Positions 1 through 6,636 of a DNA stretch of 50,365 nucleotides are shown in pieces. Position numbers and translations under genes: made by a program. The stretch is from an uncultured Pseudomonas sp. (GTDB lineage: Bacteria > Pseudomonadota > Gammaproteobacteria > Pseudomonadales > Pseudomonadaceae): the NCBI RefSeq assembly GCF_946885885.1, contig NZ_CAMPHN010000014.1, positions 1 through 50,365 on the forward strand. Reading direction: 5' to 3'. Under the pieces are notes generated by a model. That model searched no databases and was not told the DNA's origin. It saw only the letters and a program-made list of their open reading frames with translations. The first letter of the stretch is position 1; each line of letters opens with the position of its first letter.

Positions 1-47
1 CCCACGCATCGCTTATGCGGCTTGATTTGGTGTATTTGATTGCCGGG

Positions 48-575
48 TTAATAATAGGGAACTGATCTTGCCCCATCCGCCTCGCCCAACGTTTGGCACA
101 CAGAATGTCGCGTGATCAATGCCGATTGCTCAGCCTGGGCATTCGCCCGATAACTCGACCAGCGATACTCCGCCGGATGCTCCACCATTCCAGCCCGCAC
201 CGGGTTCATCTCAATGTATCGATAGCAAGCCAGGACATAACTGTCCTCCTGCATCAAGCAGGAGCGGAAGCGACCTTCCCACAAAGTGCCGCTGCGGCGA
301 TAAGTACGATTGATGTATTGCACATAGCGCTGACCAAGGCCCTTCATCAGCATTCCGGCGCTTTCCGGCTTGGCTGGGGTCAGCAGCAAATGAACATGGT
401 TGGTCATCAGACACCAAGCATGGATCGCGCAGCCATGCTTTCTGGCTTGATCCGCAAGGTGCTCCAGATAGAACAGGTAAACTTCTTCCGCGAAGAAACA
501 GGCCGAACGATTATTCCCCCGCTGAATCAGGTGCAACGTAACTCCCGGCAACAGTACACGCGCTCGACGCGGCAT
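48..575 (-). CDS. REP-associated tyrosine transposase (IS200-like Y1 family), C-terminally shortened
   Basis: The 175-residue protein starts MPRRARVLLPG and carries the HUH metal-binding motif as H60-V-H62 inside MTNHVHLLL. It is followed by the Tyr/Arg-rich stretch QRYVQYINRTYRRSGTLWEG and the NPVRAGMV segment, all typical of chromosomal Y1 (REP-associated) transposases. These enzymes nick single-stranded DNA at palindromic repeats through a Tyr nucleophile. Relatives I know run to roughly 200-240 residues; this one stops soon after the region corresponding to 'LYQALG', so the C-terminal helical tail is missing or frameshifted. A sequence related to its flank (GGTCTGTCCCCTATT, about 635-650) recurs in diverged form just beyond the stop (48-66), which would fit the ends of a domesticated element. 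It lies directly beyond the terminator of the left CDI cluster. Confidence 0.8.
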   Translation of the reverse strand: MPRRARVLLPGVTLHLIQRGNNRSACFFAEEVYLFYLEHLADQARKHGCAIHAWCLMTNHVHLLLTPAKPESAGMLMKGLGQRYVQYINRTYRRSGTLWEGRFRSCLMQEDSYVLACYRYIEMNPVRAGMVEHPAEYRWSSYRANAQAEQSALITRHSVCQTLGEADGARSVPYY

Positions 576-655
576 ATGGAATCTCCTTTTCCATGGAATG
601 ACGCCCGAAGATTAGACCAGACAGGGATAATGGTGGTCTGTCCCCTATTGTCCAT

Positions 656-756
656 GAAAAACCGACGGGTGACCGGCTGAGGTGGCAAAACAGGGGGGCC
701 TGAGGAAGAAAAATTCCCCGCCAGGGGGCGGGGAAGTCGGACGCTGGACGGGACAC
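656..756. repeat. ~100-bp cluster-end repeat, copy 1
   Basis: This stretch starts GAAAAACCGACGGGTGACCG and ends GGACGGGACAC. It is present again, with a few substitutions and small indels, at 6088-6194. Each copy sits just downstream of the last immunity gene of a CDI cluster and contains that cluster's terminator. The two copies mark equivalent ends of a duplicated locus. Confidence 0.75.
709..735 (-). terminator. intrinsic terminator of the left CDI cluster
   Basis: On the minus strand a 9-bp perfect stem (TTCCCCGCC / GGCGGGGAA, 4-base loop) is followed by a run of five T residues. It lies about 40 bp beyond the stop of the immunity gene that ends at 774. The second cluster ends in a nearly identical hairpin at 6141-6168. 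Confidence 0.75.
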
Positions 757-773
757 CCGAGACGCACAGAAAA

Positions 774-1256
774 TTACCCTAGCAAAATGTCTTGCGTATC
801 TACAGCCTCCACAACGCCGTTAGTAACTAGAACCCCCAAGCCAAGCTGAGCATCGAAGGTTGTATCAAAGATAAAACCTATCTGATGCTCTCTGGCATCA
901 AAAGCAGACATTACTTTAATCCGCCTCAAAAAAACCAAATTTCGCAAGCCATCAACAGTATCGACTCTAGGAGCCTTAGCATCAACTTCATCGGCATCGA
1001 AGCAGTCTCGATACTCATCAACCCTATCACAGTAATAGCTGAGAACAGCTTGCTCCACCATCGAACAAATAGACTCTTTATTTGACTCAAACTCTCGAAA
1101 CGCAAGCCGCTGATTTTCAGAAATCGGGTCATCATCAAACGTCTGAACAATAAGTTCTACCCTGGACCTCTCACCAAACAACTCAACCTCATACCCCCCT
1201 CTCCAAACCCCATCAAAATGCAATTCACCAAAATCATTATCCGCCACTATATTCAT
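774..1256 (-). CDS. cdiI: candidate immunity protein for the HNH-type toxin of the truncated cdiA
   Basis: This 160-residue acidic soluble protein begins MNIVADNDFGELHFDG and has no signal peptide or membrane segment. Its ATG overlaps the TGA of the upstream toxin gene by four bases (ATGA), so the two are translationally coupled, the usual toxin-immunity arrangement. The N-terminal pattern (FGxLxxDxxW, then an Ile-rich segment and a YY pair near residues 73-74) reminds me of DUF6985-type immunity proteins, but that family call is weak. By position it should bind and neutralise the HNH/Endo VII-like domain at the end of the preceding protein. DNA here is visibly more AT-rich than the stalk-coding DNA, as expected for a horizontally exchanged cassette. 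Confidence 0.7.
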   Translation of the reverse strand: MNIVADNDFGELHFDGVWRGGYEVELFGERSRVELIVQTFDDDPISENQRLAFREFESNKESICSMVEQAVLSYYCDRVDEYRDCFDADEVDAKAPRVDTVDGLRNLVFLRRIKVMSAFDAREHQIGFIFDTTFDAQLGLGVLVTNGVVEAVDTQDILLG

Positions 1257-4200
1257 TTCTTCAGCATCTCCAACAAAGCCTTCTCGGCAACGCCGCCTAG
1301 ATGGCCGTATTTTACGCCAAAATCCATCGCATTGACTTTACCCGTATGAATAAACGAGGGTACAAGCTGCATAGTCCGCATATCTTCTACTTCATGCCAA
1401 GTATATTTCTGCTCTTTCATAAACCGCACCACATCCGACTCCTTCACACCAAGTTTCTTAGCCAACATTTGGTTTGCAGCACGAAAGTTAACATCTCGAT
1501 CTGTAGAAATAAGACCTCCAAGCCGAACCTCCTGCAATGTAATCGGAGAAAAATCCGGATAGCCATTCTTGTACGCGATACCATTCGGTAAAATCTTCTT
1601 TAGCTCTGGATTGTCGAATATAAAATTTGACTCCCCTCTAGCCCCTACCCACAAACCACCATTAATAGGCGTTAGCTTAATTCTATCTTCGTATCGACTA
1701 AGTTGAGGTATAAAAGGTCCCATTTCTTCATAGGCTAGATTTGGGCTTCCTGGCGCTCTTGCACCGCCCGACAATAGCCCACCAGAAGCAGCCAGCCCTA
1801 CTCCAACCCCGGCCGCTGTGGCAGATGCCTCGTTACTCTGAACGACCTCGGCGCCTTTGCCCTGCATGATGTGCAGGTTATCTAGGTACGCTTTGTAACT
1901 CAGCTCCTCTGGTAACGCCTGAACGCTCTCCCAGGCATTCTGGATATCTGTCAAGGCACAGGACGGGCAGTTCGCAGCCCCCATCAACCACATCGCAGCT
2001 TTCGAAGGGCCTGCCACCGTATCCTCAACAGCGTTTCCAAATCCCTCCTGACTGCCAAGACCCTTAGCGTTCAGAACCTCTTGGAAATATTTTGGATCGG
2101 TTTTATAGGCAAGCGGATCAACCACCGCCACTTCTTTTAGAAGCGTATTTAAAGCCTCTTTGTTGTTGAAAAGTTCCTTTAGACCTAGACGCTCGTTGTT
2201 GTACTCCGCCAGGGTCACCTGGAAAAGATTCGACTGGTTGTTTGCTAGCTCGGCTCTCAAGAAGCTCGCCGCCTGAGCTGTATTACCATCTTGTTCGCTC
2301 AGTGCATTATTCCAGCCATTGTCAACCATTGACGCAGCGGTGCGCAGTAACTCCCGGCGAGCAGCCTCTTCAGACACTCCAGTTTCCTGGGCGTATCGCT
2401 TTACTCGTTCATCATCAGATGCAAATTTGATTTCATCAGGATGCAACTGCCGGTTGTACTTATCCGCCTGCAACGCAATGAACGCAGCCGTCTCCCCATC
2501 CTTGCCAGCCAACCCCGCCGCGGTGATACCCACCACCTGGGACATGGCTTCACGTAGCTGAGAGTTCTCGTCAAGCATCTCGCTTAGCACACCGGCTAGA
2601 GCCTGGCTGGCACCCGCCGAGACTGCGCCCGTAGTGAAATCCTCGCCCATGGCCGACGACAGCATGCCACCCACAGCCGCATGCATCGCGATACGGCCGG
2701 CACCACCTTCTTTCCATAGGGCCATACCAGCGGTATCGCCCTTGCTTTCGGCTTCGCGATAGAACTTGCCCGCTTCATCGCCAACCAGCTTGAAGGCCAT
2801 GGCCGAGATGATATTGGTGGCATTGCCCACCGCCGCATCCGTTAGGTTGTCCTTCAGGCTACCGCCGTAGACCGCCGTGCGCAGGCCGGCATCCACTGCC
2901 GTTTTGGTTGCAACATCGATAGCGCTGCCCGCATCGAATCCGAGGTTGGCCGGGTTGTAACCCACTTTTGCGCCAACCCCTGCCGTCAGTGCGCTGAAGG
3001 CATAACCTTTCAGGCTGTCGGAGGACGTGACATCTTTTACGACCGCCCCAAGGTCGCCACGGTTATTGATGGTGCTGATCGTTGCCGTCGAAGCCGCTGA
3101 AGTGGCGACTGCTGTTAATGCAACGTTGGCCCAACCGGCTGCAACGGTAGAGCCCACCGCAGCGCCACCTGCCACCGCTGAAGCAGTGGCCGTTCCCGTT
3201 GCGGCCAGCGCCGTACCTGAGCCGGCCGTTGCGCCTGCCATACTACCGATAAGGCCACTTGCCGCTCCCGCTGTCAGATAGGTCACGATGATCGCGATAA
3301 TGATCATCGCCCCACCGCCCAGCCCCGAGTGACTGTACTTGAACGACTCGTGCACCTCCTTCACCCGTCGCCAATCCACGTCGCCGCGCAGTTCGGCTTC
3401 TTTCAGCCAGGCCAGTTGCGGGTCGGCCTGGACCATGGCGTCGATGGTTTGGGTGACGGTCTGTTGGTTGACCTGCTTGATGTCGATCTTCAGGCCATCA
3501 ACGGCCTTGATCACCACCTCGCCCTGGGCGAGCAGCACGCTCTGACGCAGGGTTTCGTCGGTATTGCCTTTGCCCTTGGCCGAGGTCCAGACGAAGCCGC
3601 TGTCGCTCTTTTCGTGGCTCTCTTGTTTTAAGTCCTTAACGCCCTCGAAGGCGATTTCGCCGCCGCTCTCCAGGGTCAGGTCTTCGCCGCTGTCCAGACG
3701 GGCGCGTTGATAGGTTTGATCGTCCCCGCTCAGTAGCGTCAGATCGCCGCCGGTGGTGATCTCGCTGCCGACGTTGGTGATTTTGGTGATTTCGTCCCGC
3801 TGGGTCTTACTGCTGCCCCAGGAGCCTTTTTTCTTCATGTCATAGAGGCTGTAGTCCAGATCCTCCGCGGCCAGCAAAGCCATTTGCCCGCCCGCCACCA
3901 GATAGGCTTCGCCGCCTGCGTCGATGCGACTGGCGGACAGCACCATGCTGTTGTTGGCGCTAAGCATGACATCGCCGTTGGCGCTGACTTCCGTGGCCTG
4001 CTGGCGAACTTGGTCTTCCTGGCGAGTGACCTTTGTACTGCCGCGTTTGGTCTTGGAATAGAAGTGTTCCTCGTTGGCTGCCGAAGCCAGGGTCATATCG
4101 CGGCCGGCCCCCACGGTGATGTTCTCGTAGGCATCGATGCGGCCGTCGCGGGCCGTGAAGTCGCGGCTGGCGATGATCTCGATATCGCGCCCGGAGTTGA

Positions 4201-4912
4201 CCTCCGCGGCATGCTGGAGGGTCCGGGAGTTACGGTTTTTCCTGCCGTACTCATCCACCAAGCGCTCTTCAGCCGAGACGAAGGCAACATCGCGCCCAGC
4301 ATCGATGTCGATATCCCCACCACTGTCGAGAACGCCACCGATATTGGCCATGTCGCGCCCAGCGCTGAAGCTCAGACTATTGGCCGCCTCGATACGCGCG
4401 GCGCTGTCGGCGATGTCCTGGATGTAGTGCCGGCTGCGGGCAGCGCCCTCATGCTGCGTAACGGAACGTTCATTGAGCACATCGCCGGTCAGCGCCGTAA
4501 AGCTGAGATCGCGCCCTTTGATTATTCCGCCTTGGTCGTTACGGATACTGTCGGCGGCCAGCATATCCAGACGGTTACCCGCCTCGATCAAGCCGCCGTT
4601 GCCTATGCTGCCGCCGGCCACGGCGCTGAAGCCATTGCTCGCGCGCAGGGTGCCGATGCTGTTCAGGTCGCCACCGGTGATCAGGGAAAGGTTCTCGCCC
4701 TGGATCAGTGCCCCGTTAGGCCCCAGGCGGTTGTTGGCCTGCGCCAGATAAAGCACTGGCACCAGCACTTTCTCGCCGTTCACTTCGTACTCTTCCAGCC
4801 AGACGATATCGTGGGTCAGCGCCGCCACTTGCTCGGCGGTCAGGCTGATGCCGACGGAGAGGTTCAATCTCTGCTTGCTGGCGATGGCGTTGTCCATCAG
4901 ATGGCGGTACAT
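1253..4912 (-). CDS. cdiA: 5'-truncated cdiA with its own pretoxin and an HNH/Endo VII-like toxin
   Basis: The open frame continues upstream of the ATG used here to about 4961, where homology to the main CdiA stops abruptly. There is no signal peptide, TPS domain or FHA-1 repeat, so this is an orphan C-terminal module, not an exportable protein. Residues 1-500 are FHA-2 type sequence, apparently identical to residues 3523-4022 of the main CdiA. A hydrophobic DUF637-like pretoxin region follows from about 530, then a helical pretoxin segment. At about residue 1050 is the junction GGARAPG, after which base composition drops and the toxin starts. The C-terminus contains YTWHEVED (W1172-H1173-E1174) followed by MQLVPSFIHT and HLGG, matching HNH/Endo VII nucleases of the WHH/GH-E type, so the toxin probably cleaves nucleic acid. 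No promoter or ribosome site is evident, and a terminator lies upstream. It probably serves as a silent donor. Confidence 0.8.
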   Translation of the reverse strand: MYRHLMDNAIASKQRLNLSVGISLTAEQVAALTHDIVWLEEYEVNGEKVLVPVLYLAQANNRLGPNGALIQGENLSLITGGDLNSIGTLRASNGFSAVAGGSIGNGGLIEAGNRLDMLAADSIRNDQGGIIKGRDLSFTALTGDVLNERSVTQHEGAARSRHYIQDIADSAARIEAANSLSFSAGRDMANIGGVLDSGGDIDIDAGRDVAFVSAEERLVDEYGRKNRNSRTLQHAAEVNSGRDIEIIASRDFTARDGRIDAYENITVGAGRDMTLASAANEEHFYSKTKRGSTKVTRQEDQVRQQATEVSANGDVMLSANNSMVLSASRIDAGGEAYLVAGGQMALLAAEDLDYSLYDMKKKGSWGSSKTQRDEITKITNVGSEITTGGDLTLLSGDDQTYQRARLDSGEDLTLESGGEIAFEGVKDLKQESHEKSDSGFVWTSAKGKGNTDETLRQSVLLAQGEVVIKAVDGLKIDIKQVNQQTVTQTIDAMVQADPQLAWLKEAELRGDVDWRRVKEVHESFKYSHSGLGGGAMIIIAIIVTYLTAGAASGLIGSMAGATAGSGTALAATGTATASAVAGGAAVGSTVAAGWANVALTAVATSAASTATISTINNRGDLGAVVKDVTSSDSLKGYAFSALTAGVGAKVGYNPANLGFDAGSAIDVATKTAVDAGLRTAVYGGSLKDNLTDAAVGNATNIISAMAFKLVGDEAGKFYREAESKGDTAGMALWKEGGAGRIAMHAAVGGMLSSAMGEDFTTGAVSAGASQALAGVLSEMLDENSQLREAMSQVVGITAAGLAGKDGETAAFIALQADKYNRQLHPDEIKFASDDERVKRYAQETGVSEEAARRELLRTAASMVDNGWNNALSEQDGNTAQAASFLRAELANNQSNLFQVTLAEYNNERLGLKELFNNKEALNTLLKEVAVVDPLAYKTDPKYFQEVLNAKGLGSQEGFGNAVEDTVAGPSKAAMWLMGAANCPSCALTDIQNAWESVQALPEELSYKAYLDNLHIMQGKGAEVVQSNEASATAAGVGVGLAASGGLLSGGARAPGSPNLAYEEMGPFIPQLSRYEDRIKLTPINGGLWVGARGESNFIFDNPELKKILPNGIAYKNGYPDFSPITLQEVRLGGLISTDRDVNFRAANQMLAKKLGVKESDVVRFMKEQKYTWHEVEDMRTMQLVPSFIHTGKVNAMDFGVKYGHLGGVAEKALLEMLKK
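1753..1765 (-). other. toxin-module junction in the truncated cdiA
   Basis: The minus strand reads GGTGCAAGAGCGC, encoding Gly-Ala-Arg-Ala. It matches, with one substitution over its first 12 bases, the GGTGCAAAAGCG that opens two orphan toxin modules at 7049-7062 and 7782-7795, and resembles the third at 8456-8466. It marks the border between shared pretoxin sequence and a swappable toxin. Confidence 0.5.
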
Positions 4913-4954
4913 CGCCTCGTCCGAGTTCAGCCCGGCGAGGAAGCGCTGGCCGGT
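3411..4954. repeat. 1.54-kb block duplicated in the main cdiA, copy 1
   Basis: Every base I compared matches 10573-12116 at a constant offset of 7162 with no indel. The edges are the substitutions at 3410/10572 and 4955/12117; beyond 4961 there is no similarity, and left of 3410 the copies diverge gradually. The block encodes FHA-2 sequence. Such perfect identity implies a recent duplication or continuing gene conversion and gives a substrate for homologous recombination between the two cdiA copies. Confidence 0.85.
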
Positions 4955-4980
4955 GCGGGCGGAAGATGAAAGAAATAATT

Positions 4981-5010
4981 CGGGGCGCCAGTTGGCACCC
5001 CGTTGGTTTT
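4981..5010. terminator. bidirectional hairpin terminator upstream of the truncated cdiA
   Basis: An inverted repeat CGGGGCGCC / GGCACCCCG (4-base loop, one G-U pair) is followed on the plus strand by TTGGTTTTT and on the minus strand by GAATTATTTCTTT. On the minus strand it would end transcription from the 100-residue ORF at 5072-5374 and stop read-through into the truncated cdiA. Confidence 0.5.
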
Positions 5011-5071
5011 TCCGGTTCGGTTGTTAAAGAACGCTCCGCCAGCCCGACACTACTCGGCCCGGTAGCTGAGT

Positions 5072-5374
5072 TTACAGTGTGAAGAGCAACGGCTTCGCCG
5101 CATGGCTACCACCCAAGGGCGAACACAACCGCTGGTGCAGCCGAGTCAGATAGCCCACTTCGAAGGCCATCCGGGCGAAGCCGGGGGGATGGCGGAGGCG
5201 TTCGATGGAGAGGGGTAACCAGAGCCAGTCGGACTCGGAGTTGGTGAGCCAACGTTCGGCCACATCGAGGCCGTGGTCGGTGGCAGTTTGACACTCCTCC
5301 GGCCAGCGAATGGTCAGGCCGGATTTGCCATCGGCTTCGGGCACGATGGCAGGGAAGGTGATCGAGTCATGCAT
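5072..5374 (-). CDS. unrecognised 100-residue protein downstream of a C4-like RNA
   Basis: The start MHDSITFPAIVPEADG is chosen because a strong GGAGG lies 6 bases upstream of its ATG; an upstream in-frame ATG lacks a comparable site. I do not recognise the protein. Its N-terminus (ITFPAIVPEADGKSG, followed by AERWL) loosely resembles the N-terminal strand-helix pattern of HicB-type proteins, but this is not enough to name it. It is soluble, Trp- and Leu-rich, with no membrane segment. It sits between a C4-like antisense RNA with its promoter (upstream) and a hairpin terminator (4981-5010). That makes it a self-contained transcription unit like the C4-controlled genes of temperate phages. Its expression is probably limited by the C4-like RNA pairing with the leader. 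Confidence 0.45.
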   Translation of the reverse strand: MHDSITFPAIVPEADGKSGLTIRWPEECQTATDHGLDVAERWLTNSESDWLWLPLSIERLRHPPGFARMAFEVGYLTRLHQRLCSPLGGSHAAKPLLFTL

Positions 5375-5460
5375 GGCGAACCTCCATAACATCGGTGATC
5401 AAGCCAACAGCACGACGGGGGACCGCGAGGGTAAAAAGCGGGTAATGCATTCCTTATGCT

Positions 5461-5500
5461 CCTTGGACAGATTAAGGAACCGCCTACCAACCTTTCCACA
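5461..5500 (-). promoter_or_regulatory. predicted pairing targets of the C4-like RNA in the leader of the 100-residue ORF
   Basis: The minus-strand leader contains GTGGAAA (within 5493-5500) and GTCCAAGG (5461-5468). Both are perfectly complementary to TTTCCAC and CCTTGGAC inside the C4-like RNA (5525-5532 and 5538-5545). A similar pair of sequences also lies just upstream of the RNA (5643-5667). Two short split pairing sites are how P1 C4 RNA blocks its target. Confidence 0.4.
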
Positions 5501-5508
5501 AGTAGGGA

Positions 5509-5583
5509 GGCGGACCGTGCAAGGGTGGAAAACCGGCGTCCAAGGGAACCGGCCAGGCCGAAGCCTGCCTCACACGGCCCGCC
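5509..5583 (-). ncRNA. C4-like phage antisense RNA
   Basis: On the minus strand an outer 8-bp stem (GGCCGTGT at 5572-5579 with GCACGGTC at 5513-5520, two G-U pairs) encloses two hairpins. One is CAGGC-TTCG-GCCTG (5554-5567). The other is CCGG (5549-5552) with CCGG (5533-5536), whose loop holds CCTTGGAC. This layout, and the loop's complementarity to the downstream leader, match the C4 antisense RNAs of P1/P7-type phages as I remember them (Rfam RF01695). In P1, C4 is cut from the leader of the mRNA it regulates and represses translation of a downstream gene. Here it precedes the ORF at 5072-5374. I could not run a covariance search. Confidence 0.5.
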
Positions 5584-5696
5584 ATAGAGATAAACAGCGG
5601 GCGATAAAATAGCGCCTGCTGTTCAGCTATGGCGCTGTCGCGCCTTGGACAATACGGGTTTCCACACCCGGTCACAGGATAGACCGTGACAGGCGG

Positions 5697-5725
5697 ACTC
5701 TAGCCGCTGAGCGGGCAAGAAGCAA
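5697..5725 (-). promoter_or_regulatory. candidate sigma-70 promoter for the C4-like RNA unit
   Basis: The minus strand has TTGCTT (5725-5720), a 17-base spacer and TAGAGT (5702-5697). Transcription would start near 5690, enter the C4-like RNA and continue to the 100-residue ORF, as in phage C4 operons. Confidence 0.35.
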
Positions 5726-5832
5726 GAATGCCGACCCTGATCGAAACATGTGGGTTAGGATTATGCGTCTATTCCAAGCATTGTTGCGCTGGCTATTCCT
5801 TTGCACCCAGCCCCGTGCCGGACTAGCTGGAA

Positions 5833-5961
5833 ATGGACCTCGACGGGTGCATCCTGCTGGAGGCCTGGCAAGGAATAGACCCTTACCGGCAACCCGCAAA
5901 ACGGGAAACATGGTTCGAAGCCTGGGATGGTTTGTTGCAGGGTTACCATTTGCGCTTTTAG
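5833..5961 (+). CDS. possible small RMF/CrpP-like protein (42 residues) or its remnant
   Basis: The frame reads MDLDGCILLEAWQGIDPYRQ, then WFEAWDGLLQGY before TAG. The pattern A-x-x-G-x-x-P-Y followed by R-x-x-W-x-x-A-W resembles ribosome modulation factor and the CrpP-like small proteins of Pseudomonas plasmids and phages. There is an in-frame TAG four codons before the ATG, and only a weak GGA lies upstream. It may be an intact small gene or a broken one. It lies on the plus strand in the phage-like segment between the two CDI clusters, where every other unit is on the minus strand. Confidence 0.3.
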   Translation: MDLDGCILLEAWQGIDPYRQPAKRETWFEAWDGLLQGYHLRF

Positions 5962-6087
5962 CGGGACAAACCGGTCAACGAGACAAGGGTGAGATCATCG
6001 GGCACCTGTCCACGGACAGGCCGGCTCAACTCAGCCCTTGGGTGGTGAAAGGCGGGATTTCGAGGGGAAACGCCGGGCCGTCCACAC
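5962..6087. other. non-coding spacer with a short perfect palindrome
   Basis: No credible gene is seen in this spacer, which continues the 855-base interval (5375-6229) holding the C4-like unit. At 6005-6020 a palindrome CCTGTCC-AC-GGACAGG could be an operator or a small hairpin. Nothing else is recognisable. Confidence 0.3.
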
Positions 6088-6194
6088 GAAAAACCGACGG
6101 GTGACCGGCCGAAGCGGTAAAACAGGGTGGCCTGAGGGAGAAAAATTCCCCGCCAGGGTGGCGGGGAAGTCTATTGGTCACTTGGACGGGACAC
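6088..6194. repeat. ~100-bp cluster-end repeat, copy 2
   Basis: This is the second copy of the sequence at 656-756, with the same order of elements: GAAAAACCGACGGGTGACCG, a purine-rich stretch, the hairpin terminator, then GGACGGGACAC. It lies just beyond the last immunity gene of the main CDI cluster. Confidence 0.75.
6141..6168 (-). terminator. intrinsic terminator of the main CDI cluster
   Basis: Minus strand: a 9-bp stem TTCCCCGCC / GGCGGGGAA with a 5-base loop, followed by five T residues. It lies about 60 bp beyond the stop of the last immunity gene (6230) and ends the cdiB-cdiA-immunity-orphan series. Confidence 0.75.
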
Positions 6195-6229
6195 CAGCCA
6201 GAGCAGCGGATTGTGGCGGTTCAATACGG

Positions 6230-6628
6230 TCATGAGGGCCGTATTTCATTGACAAGATTCATAATCAGCTGCCGATCAGAGTCGTTTTTTGCAGCCTTGT
6301 TAAGAACAGGGATCAAGTAATACAGCAGCAAGCTTGCGTCAGAAGCATTCATTGGCAAGCGTTCCCTAACACAATCCAGAAAATTCTTTACAGACATAAA
6401 TGAAGCAAACGCCTCATATCCTCCCGCGCCAGAGAAAGGCAGTTTTCTAAAATAGTGCTGAGCCAGTCGCTTCTGATCGGACCGCTTCCAAGAGCGATGG
6501 GGGATCAACAACAGAGCCTCGCCATAATCTATGGAGTCTACCGGATATCTGTTTATCAACCATTCGGCAGCCTGCTCAGATCCCATTTTTACAAGCTGTG
6601 CACATAGTATTTTTTGCCTTTCATTCAT
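6230..6628 (-). CDS. candidate immunity protein of the third orphan toxin
   Basis: This 132-residue helical soluble protein begins MNERQKILCAQLVKMG and is rich in Leu, Lys and Arg, with no signal or membrane segment. I do not recognise a family. It starts 8 bases after the stop of the orphan toxin ending at 6637, with AGG upstream, and is the last gene before the cluster terminator. Position at the 3' end of a toxin cassette is the only evidence for an immunity role. Its DNA is AT-richer than the FHA-coding DNA upstream. Confidence 0.55.
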   Translation of the reverse strand: MNERQKILCAQLVKMGSEQAAEWLINRYPVDSIDYGEALLLIPHRSWKRSDQKRLAQHYFRKLPFSGAGGYEAFASFMSVKNFLDCVRERLPMNASDASLLLYYLIPVLNKAAKNDSDRQLIMNLVNEIRPS

Positions 6629-6636
6629 AACCTGGC

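Noticed and set aside
5072..5374. HicB-type antitoxin
   Set aside because: Only a short N-terminal pattern is reminiscent; no HicA partner is present and the rest of the sequence does not fit, so no function was assigned.
5509..5583. RNase P RNA, tmRNA or a tRNA-like structure
   Set aside because: None of their conserved cores is present; the compact three-stem shape with target-complementary loops fits a C4-type RNA better.
5748..6104. 118-codon plus-strand frame with a hydrophobic start (MRLFQALLRWLFL)
   Set aside because: After the first dozen residues it becomes Arg/Gly/Pro-rich and overlaps in another frame the more protein-like 42-codon frame and the cluster-end repeat.
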